Assembly (NCBI GenBank): GCA_035574175.1
Contig: DATLZB010000018.1
Span: 1-8,762 of the forward strand
Source of the DNA: DATLZB01 sp035574175
GTDB taxonomy: Bacteria > Pseudomonadota > Alphaproteobacteria > Rhizobiales > Hyphomicrobiaceae
DNA length: 8,762 nt
Direction: 5' to 3'
Shown: piece after piece, positions 1-6,380 of the stretch
How the letters are laid out: the number at the start of each line of letters is the position of its first letter
Numbering within the stretch: position 1 is the first letter of the stretch
Program-made: the position numbers and the translations under genes
Notes under the pieces: model-generated
Seen by the model: only the letters and a program-made list of their open reading frames with translations
The model's database searches: none
What the model was told of the DNA's origin: nothing

Positions 1-1053
1 CCCCCCCACACGCTGGCCGCACTGGAGGCGGTGGCCTTCGGGCAGAAGGCGCGCCCCTCCGCCGACGACCGGCTCTCTCCGCTCGACTATCGCCTGCTTC
101 GCCTCGCCGGCGTGGCGATCGCGCCGGAGCTCGCTGAACGGGCCGAGCCCGCGCTGCTCGCCGCCCTTGTTCTTTCGCCGCAGATCGACCCGGATCTCGA
201 GGTTGCCGCCGCCGAGGCGGCAGCGCGCATCAACGTCGTCGAGCCGCGCCGGCTGGCCGAGGCTTACCGCCGCCCGCCCTTCGCCGCCAACGACCTGGCG
301 CAGCCGCTTTCCGCCCGTGTGCCCCCCGGCCTGCGGCGGGCGCTCCTCTTCCAGGCGGCGGAGAGCGAGCGCTCTCCCTTGAGGAAGGCACGGGCGGTGC
401 GCGCGCTGGCCGATGAGGCGCGCCGCGCCGGGCTCTACCTGCCGGTTCTGGCCGTGCTGGCCGCGCCCGTTGAGACGATGGCGCCGGCGCAGGAGATCGG
501 CTGGTTCGCCGAGACGGCCGTGGAGGCGCTGCTCGCCGCCGGCCGTTTCGAGCGCGCGGCAAGTTGGGCTGCGTTCGGCGGCATCGAGCGGCGCGGGTCG
601 GACGGCCTTGGGCATTGGCTTGCCTTGATCGACATCGCCGATCGGGCGCCCGCCTGGCGCCGCGGCGAATACCTGGGCGTCCTCGAGGAGCTGGCCTTGC
701 GCGGGCGTTTCAATGCGGACGCGCTGGTCCGGCTGGCCACTGTCCTCGATGCGCTCGATTACCAGGTGCCGATGCGGCTGTGGGAGGCCGCCGGCCGCAA
801 CCCGCAGCCCGGCGGCCACCTGCCGGAAACCGGCGTGCTGTCCGAGCTGCAGGGCGCCGCCAGGAGCGGCGATCGCGACCGCGCCATGCTGCTCGCCATC
901 CGTGCGCTCGGCCCGGGCGGTGCGGAGGGTGCTCACATCATTGCGCTTGCGGACACCATCCGCGCCCTGAAGCAGGTCGGCCTGGAGGGCGATGCGCGCC
1001 GGATCGGCTTCGAGGCGCTGTTCGCCGCCTGGCCGCGTACAGTGCACAACTGA
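1..1053 (+). CDS. Unrecognised helical protein, 3' part (N-terminus outside window)
   Basis: The frame is open from the first base to TGA at 1051-1053, giving 350 codons, so the gene very probably starts left of the window. An in-frame GTG at 31 could be a start, but no Shine-Dalgarno precedes it. The protein is rich in Ala, Leu, Arg and Glu and reads as successive amphipathic helices, as in an alpha-solenoid (TPR- or HEAT-like) protein; this is inferred from composition only. I see no catalytic motif and no signal or membrane segment in this part. The stop lies 12 bases before the xerD start, and the xerD Shine-Dalgarno overlaps the stop codon, so the two are probably co-transcribed and may be translationally coupled. 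I do not recognise the family and assign no function. Confidence 0.8.
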   Translation, partial: PPHTLAALEAVAFGQKARPSADDRLSPLDYRLLRLAGVAIAPELAERAEPALLAALVLSPQIDPDLEVAAAEAAARINVVEPRRLAEAYRRPPFAANDLAQPLSARVPPGLRRALLFQAAESERSPLRKARAVRALADEARRAGLYLPVLAVLAAPVETMAPAQEIGWFAETAVEALLAAGRFERAASWAAFGGIERRGSDGLGHWLALIDIADRAPAWRRGEYLGVLEELALRGRFNADALVRLATVLDALDYQVPMRLWEAAGRNPQPGGHLPETGVLSELQGAARSGDRDRAMLLAIRALGPGGAEGAHIIALADTIRALKQVGLEGDARRIGFEALFAAWPRTVHN

Positions 1054-1065
1054 AGGCGCTCACCA

Positions 1066-2016
1066 ATGACGCAGGCGATGGCCGACGGCGACGTCGCCGG
1101 TTTCCTGGAGATGATGGCCGCCGAGCGCGGCGCCACGGCCAACACCATCGACGCCTACCGGCGCGACCTTGAGCAGTTCGGCGCCTTCCTCGCTCGGAAC
1201 GGCCTGACCTTGCGGACGGCATCTGCCGCCGATCTCGCCCGTTTCGCGCGCGAGCTTTCGGATGCCGGTCTTGCGCCCGCCTCGCGCGCGCGGCGGCTCT
1301 CCACGCTGCGTCAGCTCTACAAATTCCTGAGCGCCGAGGGCCACATTGCCGAGGACCCGGCGGCGCGCCTCAGCGGGCCGCGGCAGACCCGCGCGCTGCC
1401 CAAGATCCTCTCGGTTGCTGAGGTGGAGCGCCTGCTCGCTGCGGCGCGGACGGGGGCCGATCGTCTGAGCGGCGTCGAGCGCACACGCGCGCTTCGCCTG
1501 CACTGCCTCGTCGAAATGCTCTATGCGACCGGCATGCGCGTCTCCGAGTTGGTGTCGCTGCCAAGAAGCGTGCTCGACGGCGATTCGCGCCTGCTCACCA
1601 TCAAAGGCAAGGGCGGGCGCGAGCGGCTGGTGCCACTCAATACGGCTGCGCGCGCCGCGCTCGATCGCTACCTGGCCGCGGCCGAGCCGGCTGAGCAGGG
1701 CGCCGTCCTTGCGCGGAGAAGCAAATGGCTGTTCCCGTCCAAGAGCGCGGCGGGCCACCTCACCCGCCAGCGGCTGGGGCAGGAACTCAAGGTGCTGGCC
1801 GAGTCGGCGGGGCTTGATCCGGAACGGGTGAGTCCGCACGTGCTGCGCCACGCCTTTGCCAGCCACCTGCTCGACCGCGGCGCGGACCTGCGCTCGGTGC
1901 AGCAGCTGTTGGGCCATGCCGATATTTCGACCACCGAAATTTACACGCATGTTCTCCAAGAGCGGCTGAAGCGTCTGGTGCACGAGCGCCATCCGCTGGC
2001 GCGGCGGCGACCGTGA
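1066..2016 (+). CDS. xerD: Site-specific tyrosine recombinase XerD
   Basis: XerD acts with XerC and FtsK at the chromosomal dif site to resolve chromosome dimers. The 316-residue product has an N-terminal SAM-like core-binding domain (about residues 8-95) and a C-terminal catalytic domain (about 112-305). All six catalytic residues are visible: Arg158 (ATGMRVSEL), Lys182 (KGKGGRE), His258 and Arg261 (SPHVLRH), His284 (LLGHADISTT) and nucleophile Tyr293 (IYTHV). The C-terminal pattern YTHV-x3-RL-x2-L-x3-RHPLA is the XerD rather than the XerC type. Length is slightly above the ~298 residues of E. coli XerD. The ATG at 1066 has AAGG at 1053-1056, nine bases upstream and overlapping the preceding stop; ATG at 1078 is an alternative. 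The gene looks intact and is a chromosomal housekeeping recombinase rather than a phage or integron integrase. Confidence 0.95.
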   Translation: MTQAMADGDVAGFLEMMAAERGATANTIDAYRRDLEQFGAFLARNGLTLRTASAADLARFARELSDAGLAPASRARRLSTLRQLYKFLSAEGHIAEDPAARLSGPRQTRALPKILSVAEVERLLAAARTGADRLSGVERTRALRLHCLVEMLYATGMRVSELVSLPRSVLDGDSRLLTIKGKGGRERLVPLNTAARAALDRYLAAAEPAEQGAVLARRSKWLFPSKSAAGHLTRQRLGQELKVLAESAGLDPERVSPHVLRHAFASHLLDRGADLRSVQQLLGHADISTTEIYTHVLQERLKRLVHERHPLARRRP

Positions 2017-2035
2017 CGGCCTGTCGGCCGGGGGG

Positions 2036-2063
2036 TTGAGTTCGCCGATGGGACGGGTACTGT
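2036..2063 (+). promoter_or_regulatory. Possible promoter of the deacetylase gene
   Basis: TTGAGT at 2036-2041 and TACTGT at 2058-2063 are separated by 16 bases and resemble a weak sigma-70 promoter. A transcript from about 2070 would exclude the upstream GTG at 2062 and fit the ATG at 2101. Both boxes match only partly (4/6 and 3/6), so chance is possible. Confidence 0.3.
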
Positions 2064-2100
2064 GCGTCGCCTACCGAACAGGGCTCATGGGAGACGCCGA

Positions 2101-2949
2101 ATGCTGAAAGAGTACCATCACGATGGCCGCTTCGTTTGGCCCGAGAACCGCCGGATCGCCGTAACGCTCACCTTTGATTTCCAGGGCGGCGAGGACGTGC
2201 GGCCGATGGCGGACGGCAAGCTCGACCACGAAGAGTACACCCAGGCCGAGTACGGGCCGCACACCGGCGTCTACAGGATCTTGAGGATCCTCCAGGAGGA
2301 GGGGGTCAAGGCCACGTTCCTAACCTGCGGCGCGATTGCCGAGCGCTACCCCGAGGCCGTCAAGGCGATCGTCGCCGGCGGGCACGAGGTTGCCGGCCAC
2401 GGCTATCACCACGAGGTGGCGCGCGACCTGACCCGTGAGCAGGAAGACGAGGTCATGCGCAAGGCCACCGCCATGATTAAGGAGCGCACCGGCGGCACGC
2501 GCCCGGTCGGCTGGCGCTCGTGCACGCAGAGCCCGAACAGCATTGAGCTGCTGATGGAGCACGGCTATCTGTGGAACAGCAACTCGTTCTCGCACGACCT
2601 CCCCTTCTTGTGGCAGTCGGGCGGCAAGGTGCTGGTCGAGCTGCCCCGGCAGCCCTTCGGCGATGGGCGCGTCTACCAGCACCGCAACAACGACGCCGGC
2701 ACGCCGTTCAATGCGCTGAGCGTGTGGAAGGGGATGTTCGACGAGCTGCACGCGGAGTCGAAGCGCGCGCCGACCTACTGCCCGTTCCAGTTCCACCCCT
2801 ACATCTCGGGCAGGCCGGGACGCGGGGCCACCCTGCGCGCCATCATCCAGCACATGCGCCGCGCGGACGGGGTGTGGTTCGCAACGGGCAGCGAAGTAGC
2901 GCGCTGGTGCCTGGAGAACGTCTTCGCCCGCAAGGCCGCGGCGGAGTAG
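2101..2949 (+). CDS. Polysaccharide deacetylase-family (PuuE/PgdA-like) hydrolase
   Basis: This 282-residue protein belongs to carbohydrate esterase family 4-type NodB-homology hydrolases. Motif 1 is TFDFQGGED with Asp26. Motif 2 is GHGYHHE with His100 and His104 in the usual metal-ligand spacing. A third region has VGWRSC near Arg139, and QFHPYISGRPGR carries His232. The opening WPENRRIAVTLTFD resembles the cytoplasmic PuuE-allantoinase and H. pylori PgdA branch rather than secreted chitin or xylan deacetylases. No signal peptide or membrane segment is visible, so a cytoplasmic C-N hydrolase acting on a small amide or imide is as likely as a cell-wall deacetylase. The ATG at 2101 is preferred over GTG at 2062 because GGGAG (2089-2093) sits seven bases before it. 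The gene follows xerD by 84 bases and is convergent with the catabolic cluster. The family is secure, the substrate unknown. Confidence 0.88.
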   Translation: MLKEYHHDGRFVWPENRRIAVTLTFDFQGGEDVRPMADGKLDHEEYTQAEYGPHTGVYRILRILQEEGVKATFLTCGAIAERYPEAVKAIVAGGHEVAGHGYHHEVARDLTREQEDEVMRKATAMIKERTGGTRPVGWRSCTQSPNSIELLMEHGYLWNSNSFSHDLPFLWQSGGKVLVELPRQPFGDGRVYQHRNNDAGTPFNALSVWKGMFDELHAESKRAPTYCPFQFHPYISGRPGRGATLRAIIQHMRRADGVWFATGSEVARWCLENVFARKAAAE

Positions 2950-2978
2950 GGTCGCTTTCCTTTCGACCGCGTTCCCCC

Positions 2979-2994
2979 GGCCGGCATCCACGCC
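2979..2994. repeat. Solo fragment of the repeat end
   Basis: These 16 bases, GGCCGGCATCCACGCC, are identical to 3017-3032 and 3264-3279, the inner half of the left end of the two ~145-bp repeat units. They begin 30 bases after the deacetylase stop. They look like a remnant of a further copy. Confidence 0.6.
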
Positions 2995-3000
2995 CCATTC

Positions 3001-3145
3001 CCGTCATGCCGGCGAAGGCCGGCATCCACGCCAAGTGCCACTTGCGCGACGCTTGATGTTGCGCGAGCCCTCGTCCGGGCGAGTGCTGGCATCGACCGAG
3101 TGCACGCCGAAGCTGGCGTGGATCCCGACCTGCGTCGGGATGACG
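3001..3145. repeat. ~145-bp repeat unit with inverted ends, copy 1
   Basis: The left end (3002-3032, starting CGTCATGCCGGCGAAGGCC) and the reverse complement of the right end (3115-3145) match at 26 of 31 positions, so the unit has terminal inverted repeats like a MITE or compound palindromic element. Inside, GCGCGAC and GTTGCGC (around 3045-3066) can pair, as can CTCG and CGAG near 3070-3082. No convincing gene lies in it. A diverged second copy lies at 3241-3391. The unit sits between convergent genes, where such elements can act as bidirectional transcription stops. Confidence 0.75.
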
Positions 3146-3180
3146 TTGGAGGGAGGCGCAAGCGTGTGCCTCAAGCAAAC

Positions 3181-3230
3181 CCGTCATGCCGGCGCAGCCT
3201 GCACCGGCGCAGGCCGGTGGCCAGCATCCC
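3181..3230. repeat. Solo left end of the repeat, with internal expansion
   Basis: This starts CCGTCATGCCGGCGCAG and ends GGCCAGCATCCC, matching the left ends of the units at 3001 and 3241. The middle is lengthened by an extra CCTGCACCGGCGCAGGC segment. No matching right end follows, so it is a truncated or rearranged copy between the two full units. Confidence 0.6.
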
Positions 3231-3240
3231 CGTTCCGTTT

Positions 3241-3391
3241 CCGTCATGCCGGCGCAGGCCGGTGGCCGGCATCCACGCCAGGTGCCGCGTGCGCGAGGTC
3301 GAGGTTGTCCGCGGCCTCGTTTGGGCGCGCGTTGCCATCAAACGACTGCGCGCCGAAGCTGGCGTGGATCCCGACCTTCGTCGCGATAAAG
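3241..3391. repeat. ~150-bp repeat unit, copy 2 (diverged)
   Basis: This aligns with 3001-3145 over its whole length in the same orientation. The left end carries a seven-base GGTGGCC-type insertion. The 27 bases at 3351-3377 are identical to 3105-3131. The extreme right end (3378-3391) has lost several matches to the inverted-repeat consensus, so this is the older or more decayed copy. The remaining bases to the next gene (3392-3472) show nothing I can name. Confidence 0.7.
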
Positions 3392-3472
3392 GGTGGGAGG
3401 GGCGTGCGCCGGGATCACGCTGGACAGGGACTCGACGGACGCGGCGCCGGCTCGCCGACGGCTTGACCCAAC

Positions 3473-3883
3473 CTACCTCGCATCAATCGCCCCCAGCGCG
3501 GCTTTGGCCACCGCCACGTCCTCTTCGATCCTGGCCCCGCCGGCAGCGACGGCACCGATCACCTGCCCCTCGACGATGATGGGAAAGCCGCCCGGCACGT
3601 TGGTGAAGTCCCCCATGCGCACGGCCATGCTGAGCGCATTTTCCTCCGGGGCGTAACCGGTCGGTTGGCCCTGCGAGGCCGAGGTGATGGCCTTGCGCTT
3701 TGTCGTGATGATCGAGAAGTGGCGGGCACCGTCCATCATCAGGAAGGCGATGATGCGGCAGCTCTGATCGGCCACCGCGAGGCTCACCTTGACGCCGAGC
3801 TCGTTCGCCTTGGCGACGCCGGCTGACAGCATCTTGAGGCTCGCCTCGTGCGTAAGCCTGTGCGTCGGAACGATGTCGGCCAT
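3473..3883 (-). CDS. GlcG/HbpS-family (DUF336) protein
   Basis: This 136-residue protein has the GlcG/HbpS (DUF336) fold signature: an N-terminal helix (LKMLSAGVAKANELG), a strand VSLAVADQ, then DGARHFSI, the helix with KRKAITSASQG (about 62-72), and GGFPIIVEGQVIGAVAAGG (98-116). Relatives include heme-binding HbpS, GlcG of glycolate operons and the PduO C-terminal domain. Many sit beside oxidoreductase or aromatic-degradation genes with no proven role. The ATG at 3883 is chosen because GGAG lies seven bases upstream and the family begins here; the frame stays open to 3976, but that extension translates the intergenic repeat. It is the last minus-strand gene of the cluster, 129 bases after the Rieske gene, so read-through is possible. 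Function in the pathway is unknown. Confidence 0.85.
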   Translation of the reverse strand: MADIVPTHRLTHEASLKMLSAGVAKANELGVKVSLAVADQSCRIIAFLMMDGARHFSIITTKRKAITSASQGQPTGYAPEENALSMAVRMGDFTNVPGGFPIIVEGQVIGAVAAGGARIEEDVAVAKAALGAIDAR

Positions 3884-3902
3884 GGTATCGCTCCACCGGT
3901 TT

Positions 3903-4004
3903 CCCTTTCCCCACGAAGCGGGGAGAGGACCAGCGCCTGCACCGGCGAAGGCAGGGCAGGCGCTCCTCGATGTCATGCGCCATCCACCCTACCCCAAGGT
4001 GGAG
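3903..4004. repeat. Hairpin-rich intergenic repeat, possible terminator of the Rieske gene
   Basis: Three inverted repeats fill the gap between the Rieske stop and the DUF336 gene. They are CCACC/GGTGG at 3984-4002, a perfect nine-base stem AGCGCCTGC/GCAGGCGCT at 3932-3964 with a 15-base loop, and TCCCC/GGGGA at 3908-3924. The inner CCTGCACCGGCGAAGGC (3936-3952) matches 16 of 17 bases at 3198-3214, linking it to the repeat family at 2979-3391. No T-run follows any stem on either strand, so it is not a classical intrinsic terminator; it may weaken read-through or stabilise mRNA ends. Confidence 0.5.
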
Positions 4005-4012
4005 AGGGAGAA

Positions 4013-5299
4013 TTAGACGGTGGTGTGTGCCTTGCCTGGCGCGCCGGTCAGTGCATCGCGGGCGGCGTCCTTGAAGGCCTGGTCGGGCGGCAGCACGATC
4101 GAGACGGAGCGCACCTTCTGGTGCTCGACATCGACGCCGGGCGGAGTCACGCCTTTCTCGACCAGTGCCTTGCACGCCCGCATCAGGCGGTGGCGTGCCA
4201 TGATGATGCCGTTGTCGGTCGACACCAGGTTTTCCTTGGTGCGGTCGCAGATCGGCCCCATGCTTTCTTGCAGCGAGGCGTCCTGGATGGCAAAGCCCGC
4301 CACGCCGCTGTAGGTCTTGCCCTCCTTCTGGGCGACGCGGTCGATCAGGTAGTCGTTGTCCTTGTTGGCCAGCGGCCGGTAGGTACCGGGGATGAATTTG
4401 CAGTGCACGCCGGCGCCCGCCTTCATGGCGTCCACCTCGGCCTTGGTGAGCGCCCGCGTGGGGTGGAAATCGTAGCTCCACGCCCAGCAGTTCTCGTCGT
4501 CGATCGGGATCCAGAAATGGCCGTGGATGGGGTGGTCCCCGCGCGGCGGGATCATGGTAAAGGTCGGCATCACCCAGGGCGTGATGCGCCAGTAGTAGTG
4601 GCCGTTCTCCGCGTTGCGGCGAGCGCCGATGTAGAGCCCGCCCGGGCTCTCCACCACCTCGAAGTGGGGCTTGGTGTCGGAGAGGTTGTACTTGTTGCCC
4701 TTGGCGCCCTTGAACAGCGGGTCGGAGGAGAGGTCGCCGCGGTGCAGGAAGGAGACGTGGCTCGAATCGATGCCGCCCTCCATGGCCTGCAGCCAGTTGC
4801 ACTCCTGCAGGCGCTTCGACACGAAGGATTGCTCCGCCGGCACCATGGCGAATTCCCACTCGGGCAGCGGCGGCTGCTTCTCGGGCGGCCCCATGTAGGT
4901 CCACAGCACCGGCCCGCGCTTCACCAGCGGATAGGACTTGAGCTTAATCTTCTTGCAGAAGCCCGACTCCTCGGGTTCGGACGGCACCTCGATGCATTGC
5001 CCCGTGACGTCGTATTTCCAGCCGTGGTAGGGGCAGCGGATGCCCGATTCCTCGTTGCGGCCGAACCACAGTGACACGCCGCGGTGGGCGCAGAACTCGT
5101 CGATCAACCCATAGCGGCCCTGCGTGTCGCGAAAGGCGAGCAGGCGCTCGGAGAGCACCTTGACCCGGACCGGCGGGCATTCGTTCTCGGGCAGCTCTTC
5201 GGCCAGCAGGACGGGCAGCCAGTAACAGCGGAAGAGCTTGCCGAGCGGCTTGTCCGGGCCGGTTTGCGTCAACAGGTCGTTCTGCTCTCTTCTCAGCAT
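4013..5299 (-). CDS. Rieske non-heme iron oxygenase, phthalate 4,5-dioxygenase type
   Basis: This is the 428-residue oxygenase component of a ring-hydroxylating or demethylating system. The N-terminal Rieske domain binds a [2Fe-2S] cluster through Cys70 and His72 (CAHRG) and Cys89 and His92 (CPYHGW). The C-terminal catalytic domain has the mononuclear iron motif GIDSSHVSFLH with Asp178, His181 and His186. The region around 339-370 (QESMGPICDRTKENL, then MARHRL) is typical of the phthalate 4,5-dioxygenase branch, single-subunit enzymes served by a reductase rather than a ferredoxin. Length is normal for that branch. ATG at 5299 is supported by AGGGA seven bases upstream and by the family start (MLRREQNDLL). 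No reductase gene lies in the window. Neighbours suggest an aromatic carboxylic acid substrate, phthalate or a relative; exact substrate and regiochemistry cannot be read from the sequence. Confidence 0.92.
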   Translation of the reverse strand: MLRREQNDLLTQTGPDKPLGKLFRCYWLPVLLAEELPENECPPVRVKVLSERLLAFRDTQGRYGLIDEFCAHRGVSLWFGRNEESGIRCPYHGWKYDVTGQCIEVPSEPEESGFCKKIKLKSYPLVKRGPVLWTYMGPPEKQPPLPEWEFAMVPAEQSFVSKRLQECNWLQAMEGGIDSSHVSFLHRGDLSSDPLFKGAKGNKYNLSDTKPHFEVVESPGGLYIGARRNAENGHYYWRITPWVMPTFTMIPPRGDHPIHGHFWIPIDDENCWAWSYDFHPTRALTKAEVDAMKAGAGVHCKFIPGTYRPLANKDNDYLIDRVAQKEGKTYSGVAGFAIQDASLQESMGPICDRTKENLVSTDNGIIMARHRLMRACKALVEKGVTPPGVDVEHQKVRSVSIVLPPDQAFKDAARDALTGAPGKAHTTV

Positions 5300-5334
5300 C
5301 GGTCCATCCCTGAGCGATCGGTTGCTTTCCGCGC

Positions 5335-5363
5335 AGAGTAGAAACTCGGGTGGCTATCGGCAA
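5335..5363 (-). promoter_or_regulatory. Candidate sigma-70 promoter of the Rieske gene
   Basis: On the minus strand TTGCCG (5363-5358) and TACTCT (5340-5335) are 17 bases apart. Transcription would start near 5328, giving a leader of about 29 bases before the ATG. Box matches are modest, but position and spacing are right and a palindrome lies immediately upstream. Confidence 0.4.
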
Positions 5364-5375
5364 GCGGGATTGAAC

Positions 5376-5400
5376 CGCCGTTCTGAGATGCGGAACGGCG
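5376..5400. promoter_or_regulatory. 25-bp palindromic operator candidate
   Basis: The arms CGCCGTTCTG (5376-5385) and CGGAACGGCG (5391-5400) pair at nine of ten positions around a five-base centre. The core GTTCYG-N5-CGGAAC resembles dyads bound by IclR-family regulators of aromatic catabolism; this is recalled knowledge plus inference. It lies just upstream of the candidate -35 box, centred about 60 bases before the likely transcription start, a usual activator position. Forming an RNA hairpin is the alternative, but it would lie well beyond the aldolase stop, after three other hairpins. Confidence 0.5.
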
Positions 5401-5429
5401 TCTCGGAAGTCGCCTATTGCGGCTTGCCT

Positions 5430-5492
5430 CGACCGTATGGGTCGGGAGCACACTTGGTGCTGCGCCCCCACCTTGAAAAGAGGTAGGGGCGC
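5430..5492 (-). terminator. Tandem hairpins downstream of the aldolase gene
   Basis: Three stem-loops follow the aldolase stop on the minus strand. The first, at 5492-5462, has a 12-base stem with one G-T wobble (GCGCCCCTACCT with AGGTGGGGGCGC) and a seven-base loop. Directly abutting are AGCAC/GTGCT (5447-5461) and CGACC/GGTCG (5430-5444). The first stem begins 24 bases after the stop codon and is strong enough to halt or stabilise transcripts, but no T-run follows. It probably ends the decarboxylase-hydratase-aldolase transcript. Confidence 0.55.
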
Positions 5493-5516
5493 GATTGCTT
5501 GCCGCTGTGCTCTGTT

Positions 5517-6380
5517 TCAGCTCCGCCCGGCGAGTGCGCGCGCCTTCTCCAGCGTGGCGAAGCTCCTCGGGGCGGCGCACATCAGGTAGCGGTAGCCCTC
5601 CTTGATGATGCGTTCCGCGTTGCCAGCCTCCACGTGCGGGTGGCCGACGACGACGTTGTGCTCTTTGCATGTGGCGACGATTTCGGCCATGGCCTCCAGC
5701 ACCGCCTTATGCTCGTACTGGCGTGGGTAGCCGAGCTCCTGGGAGAGGTCGCCCTCACCGATCAGCACCACGCCGATGCCCGGCACGTTCTTCAACATGT
5801 CGGGCAAGTTCTTGATCCCGACTGTGTCCTCGATCTGGATCACGACGAGGATCTCGCCCTGTGGGGCGAGCGGCCACACGTCGGCGCGCTGATAGTACTC
5901 CTGCTGGCTGACGCCCCAGTAGCGCGCCGCCTGCGTCGGCCCGTCGCCGCGGATGCCGGCCGGCTCGTAGAGCGGCTTGTCCTTGAGGCGGGGATAGCGG
6001 CAGGCGGCGACCGCGTTGTAGGCCTCCTCCACCGTGGAGATGTGCGGGAAGATGATCGAGTAGCAACCGAGGTCGAGCGCCTGCTTGGCGAGGAACTGGT
6101 TCTTCTCGATGCCGTTGGCGGGGATGCGCACGCCGGGCGTGATGGCCGGCGCCACCGAGCCCGCCTTGGCGATCTGGGCACGGTTGAGCAGATACTGCAG
6201 ACAGTCGCGTAGCGCTTTTGCGTCCCAAGGTCTGTGCTCCGCCTCGAACATGACGCCGTCGTACTTGGAGGCCTGCAGCTCGATCGCCGTCTCGACCTCG
6301 CAGGGGGCAAACAGCGTGAAGGCGTGCTGGCCGGATTCGAGGGCGCGGATGACGCCGTTGAGGCGGGGTAAGGTGGACAA
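5517..6380 (-). CDS. HpcH/HpaI-family class II aldolase
   Basis: This family reversibly cleaves 2-oxo-4-hydroxy acids to pyruvate and an aldehyde or keto acid, using a divalent metal. Counted from the TTG start, the 287-residue protein shows the family residues: His49 in EAEHRPWD (HpaI has GEHAPND), Arg85 in GVRIPAN (pyruvate-enolate Arg), Glu184 in IQIEDTVG and Asp211 in IGEGDLSQELGYP (metal ligands). The segment YWGVSQQEYY (155-164) is a subgroup insertion. Start: TTG at 6380 has AGGGAG exactly seven bases upstream and gives MSTLPRLNGVI; GTG at 6386 is only one base from that site; an ATG at 6476 would overlap the previous gene. It follows ligJ by 25 bases and is probably in the same operon. 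Next to LigJ, a fitting substrate is 4-carboxy-4-hydroxy-2-oxoadipate (inference). Confidence 0.9.
   Translation of the reverse strand: MSTLPRLNGVIRALESGQHAFTLFAPCEVETAIELQASKYDGVMFEAEHRPWDAKALRDCLQYLLNRAQIAKAGSVAPAITPGVRIPANGIEKNQFLAKQALDLGCYSIIFPHISTVEEAYNAVAACRYPRLKDKPLYEPAGIRGDGPTQAARYWGVSQQEYYQRADVWPLAPQGEILVVIQIEDTVGIKNLPDMLKNVPGIGVVLIGEGDLSQELGYPRQYEHKAVLEAMAEIVATCKEHNVVVGHPHVEAGNAERIIKEGYRYLMCAAPRSFATLEKARALAGRS

Noticed and set aside
1060..1992. 310-codon open frame on the minus strand opposite xerD
   Set aside because: It lies antisense to a gene with all catalytic residues; its translation is Arg/Ala/Pro-rich with no recognisable motif, as expected of shadow frames in high-G+C DNA.
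1066..2016. Integrase marking a genomic island next to the catabolic cluster
   Set aside because: The sequence is of the XerD housekeeping type, coupled to an upstream gene, with no tRNA or att-like duplication seen.
2017..2035. Possible terminator after xerD (CGGCC-TGTC-GGCCG)
   Set aside because: The stem has only five base pairs and is followed by a G-run rather than T residues, so it is too weak to call.
2979..3391. CRISPR array in the repeat-rich gap
   Set aside because: The repeats are few, unevenly spaced, have homologous rather than unique intervals, and no cas gene is nearby.
3035..3579. Small open frames within the repeat region
   Set aside because: They change frame between repeat copies, lack Shine-Dalgarno sites and simply translate the repeat ends.
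3483..4904. 473-codon minus-strand open frame across the Rieske gene, the repeat gap and the DUF336 gene
   Set aside because: It is out of frame with two well-conserved proteins, contains low-complexity Arg/Gly/Pro-rich translation and crosses the intergenic repeat. It is a shadow.
3848..5074. 408-codon plus-strand open frame opposite the Rieske gene
   Set aside because: It is antisense to the Rieske gene with its intact cluster and iron motifs; the translation is a His/Val/Arg-rich shadow.
5361..5400. tRNA-like T-arm string (GGGATTGAACCGC) upstream of the Rieske gene
   Set aside because: No anticodon arm or acceptor stem can be built around it; the palindrome explains the pairing better.
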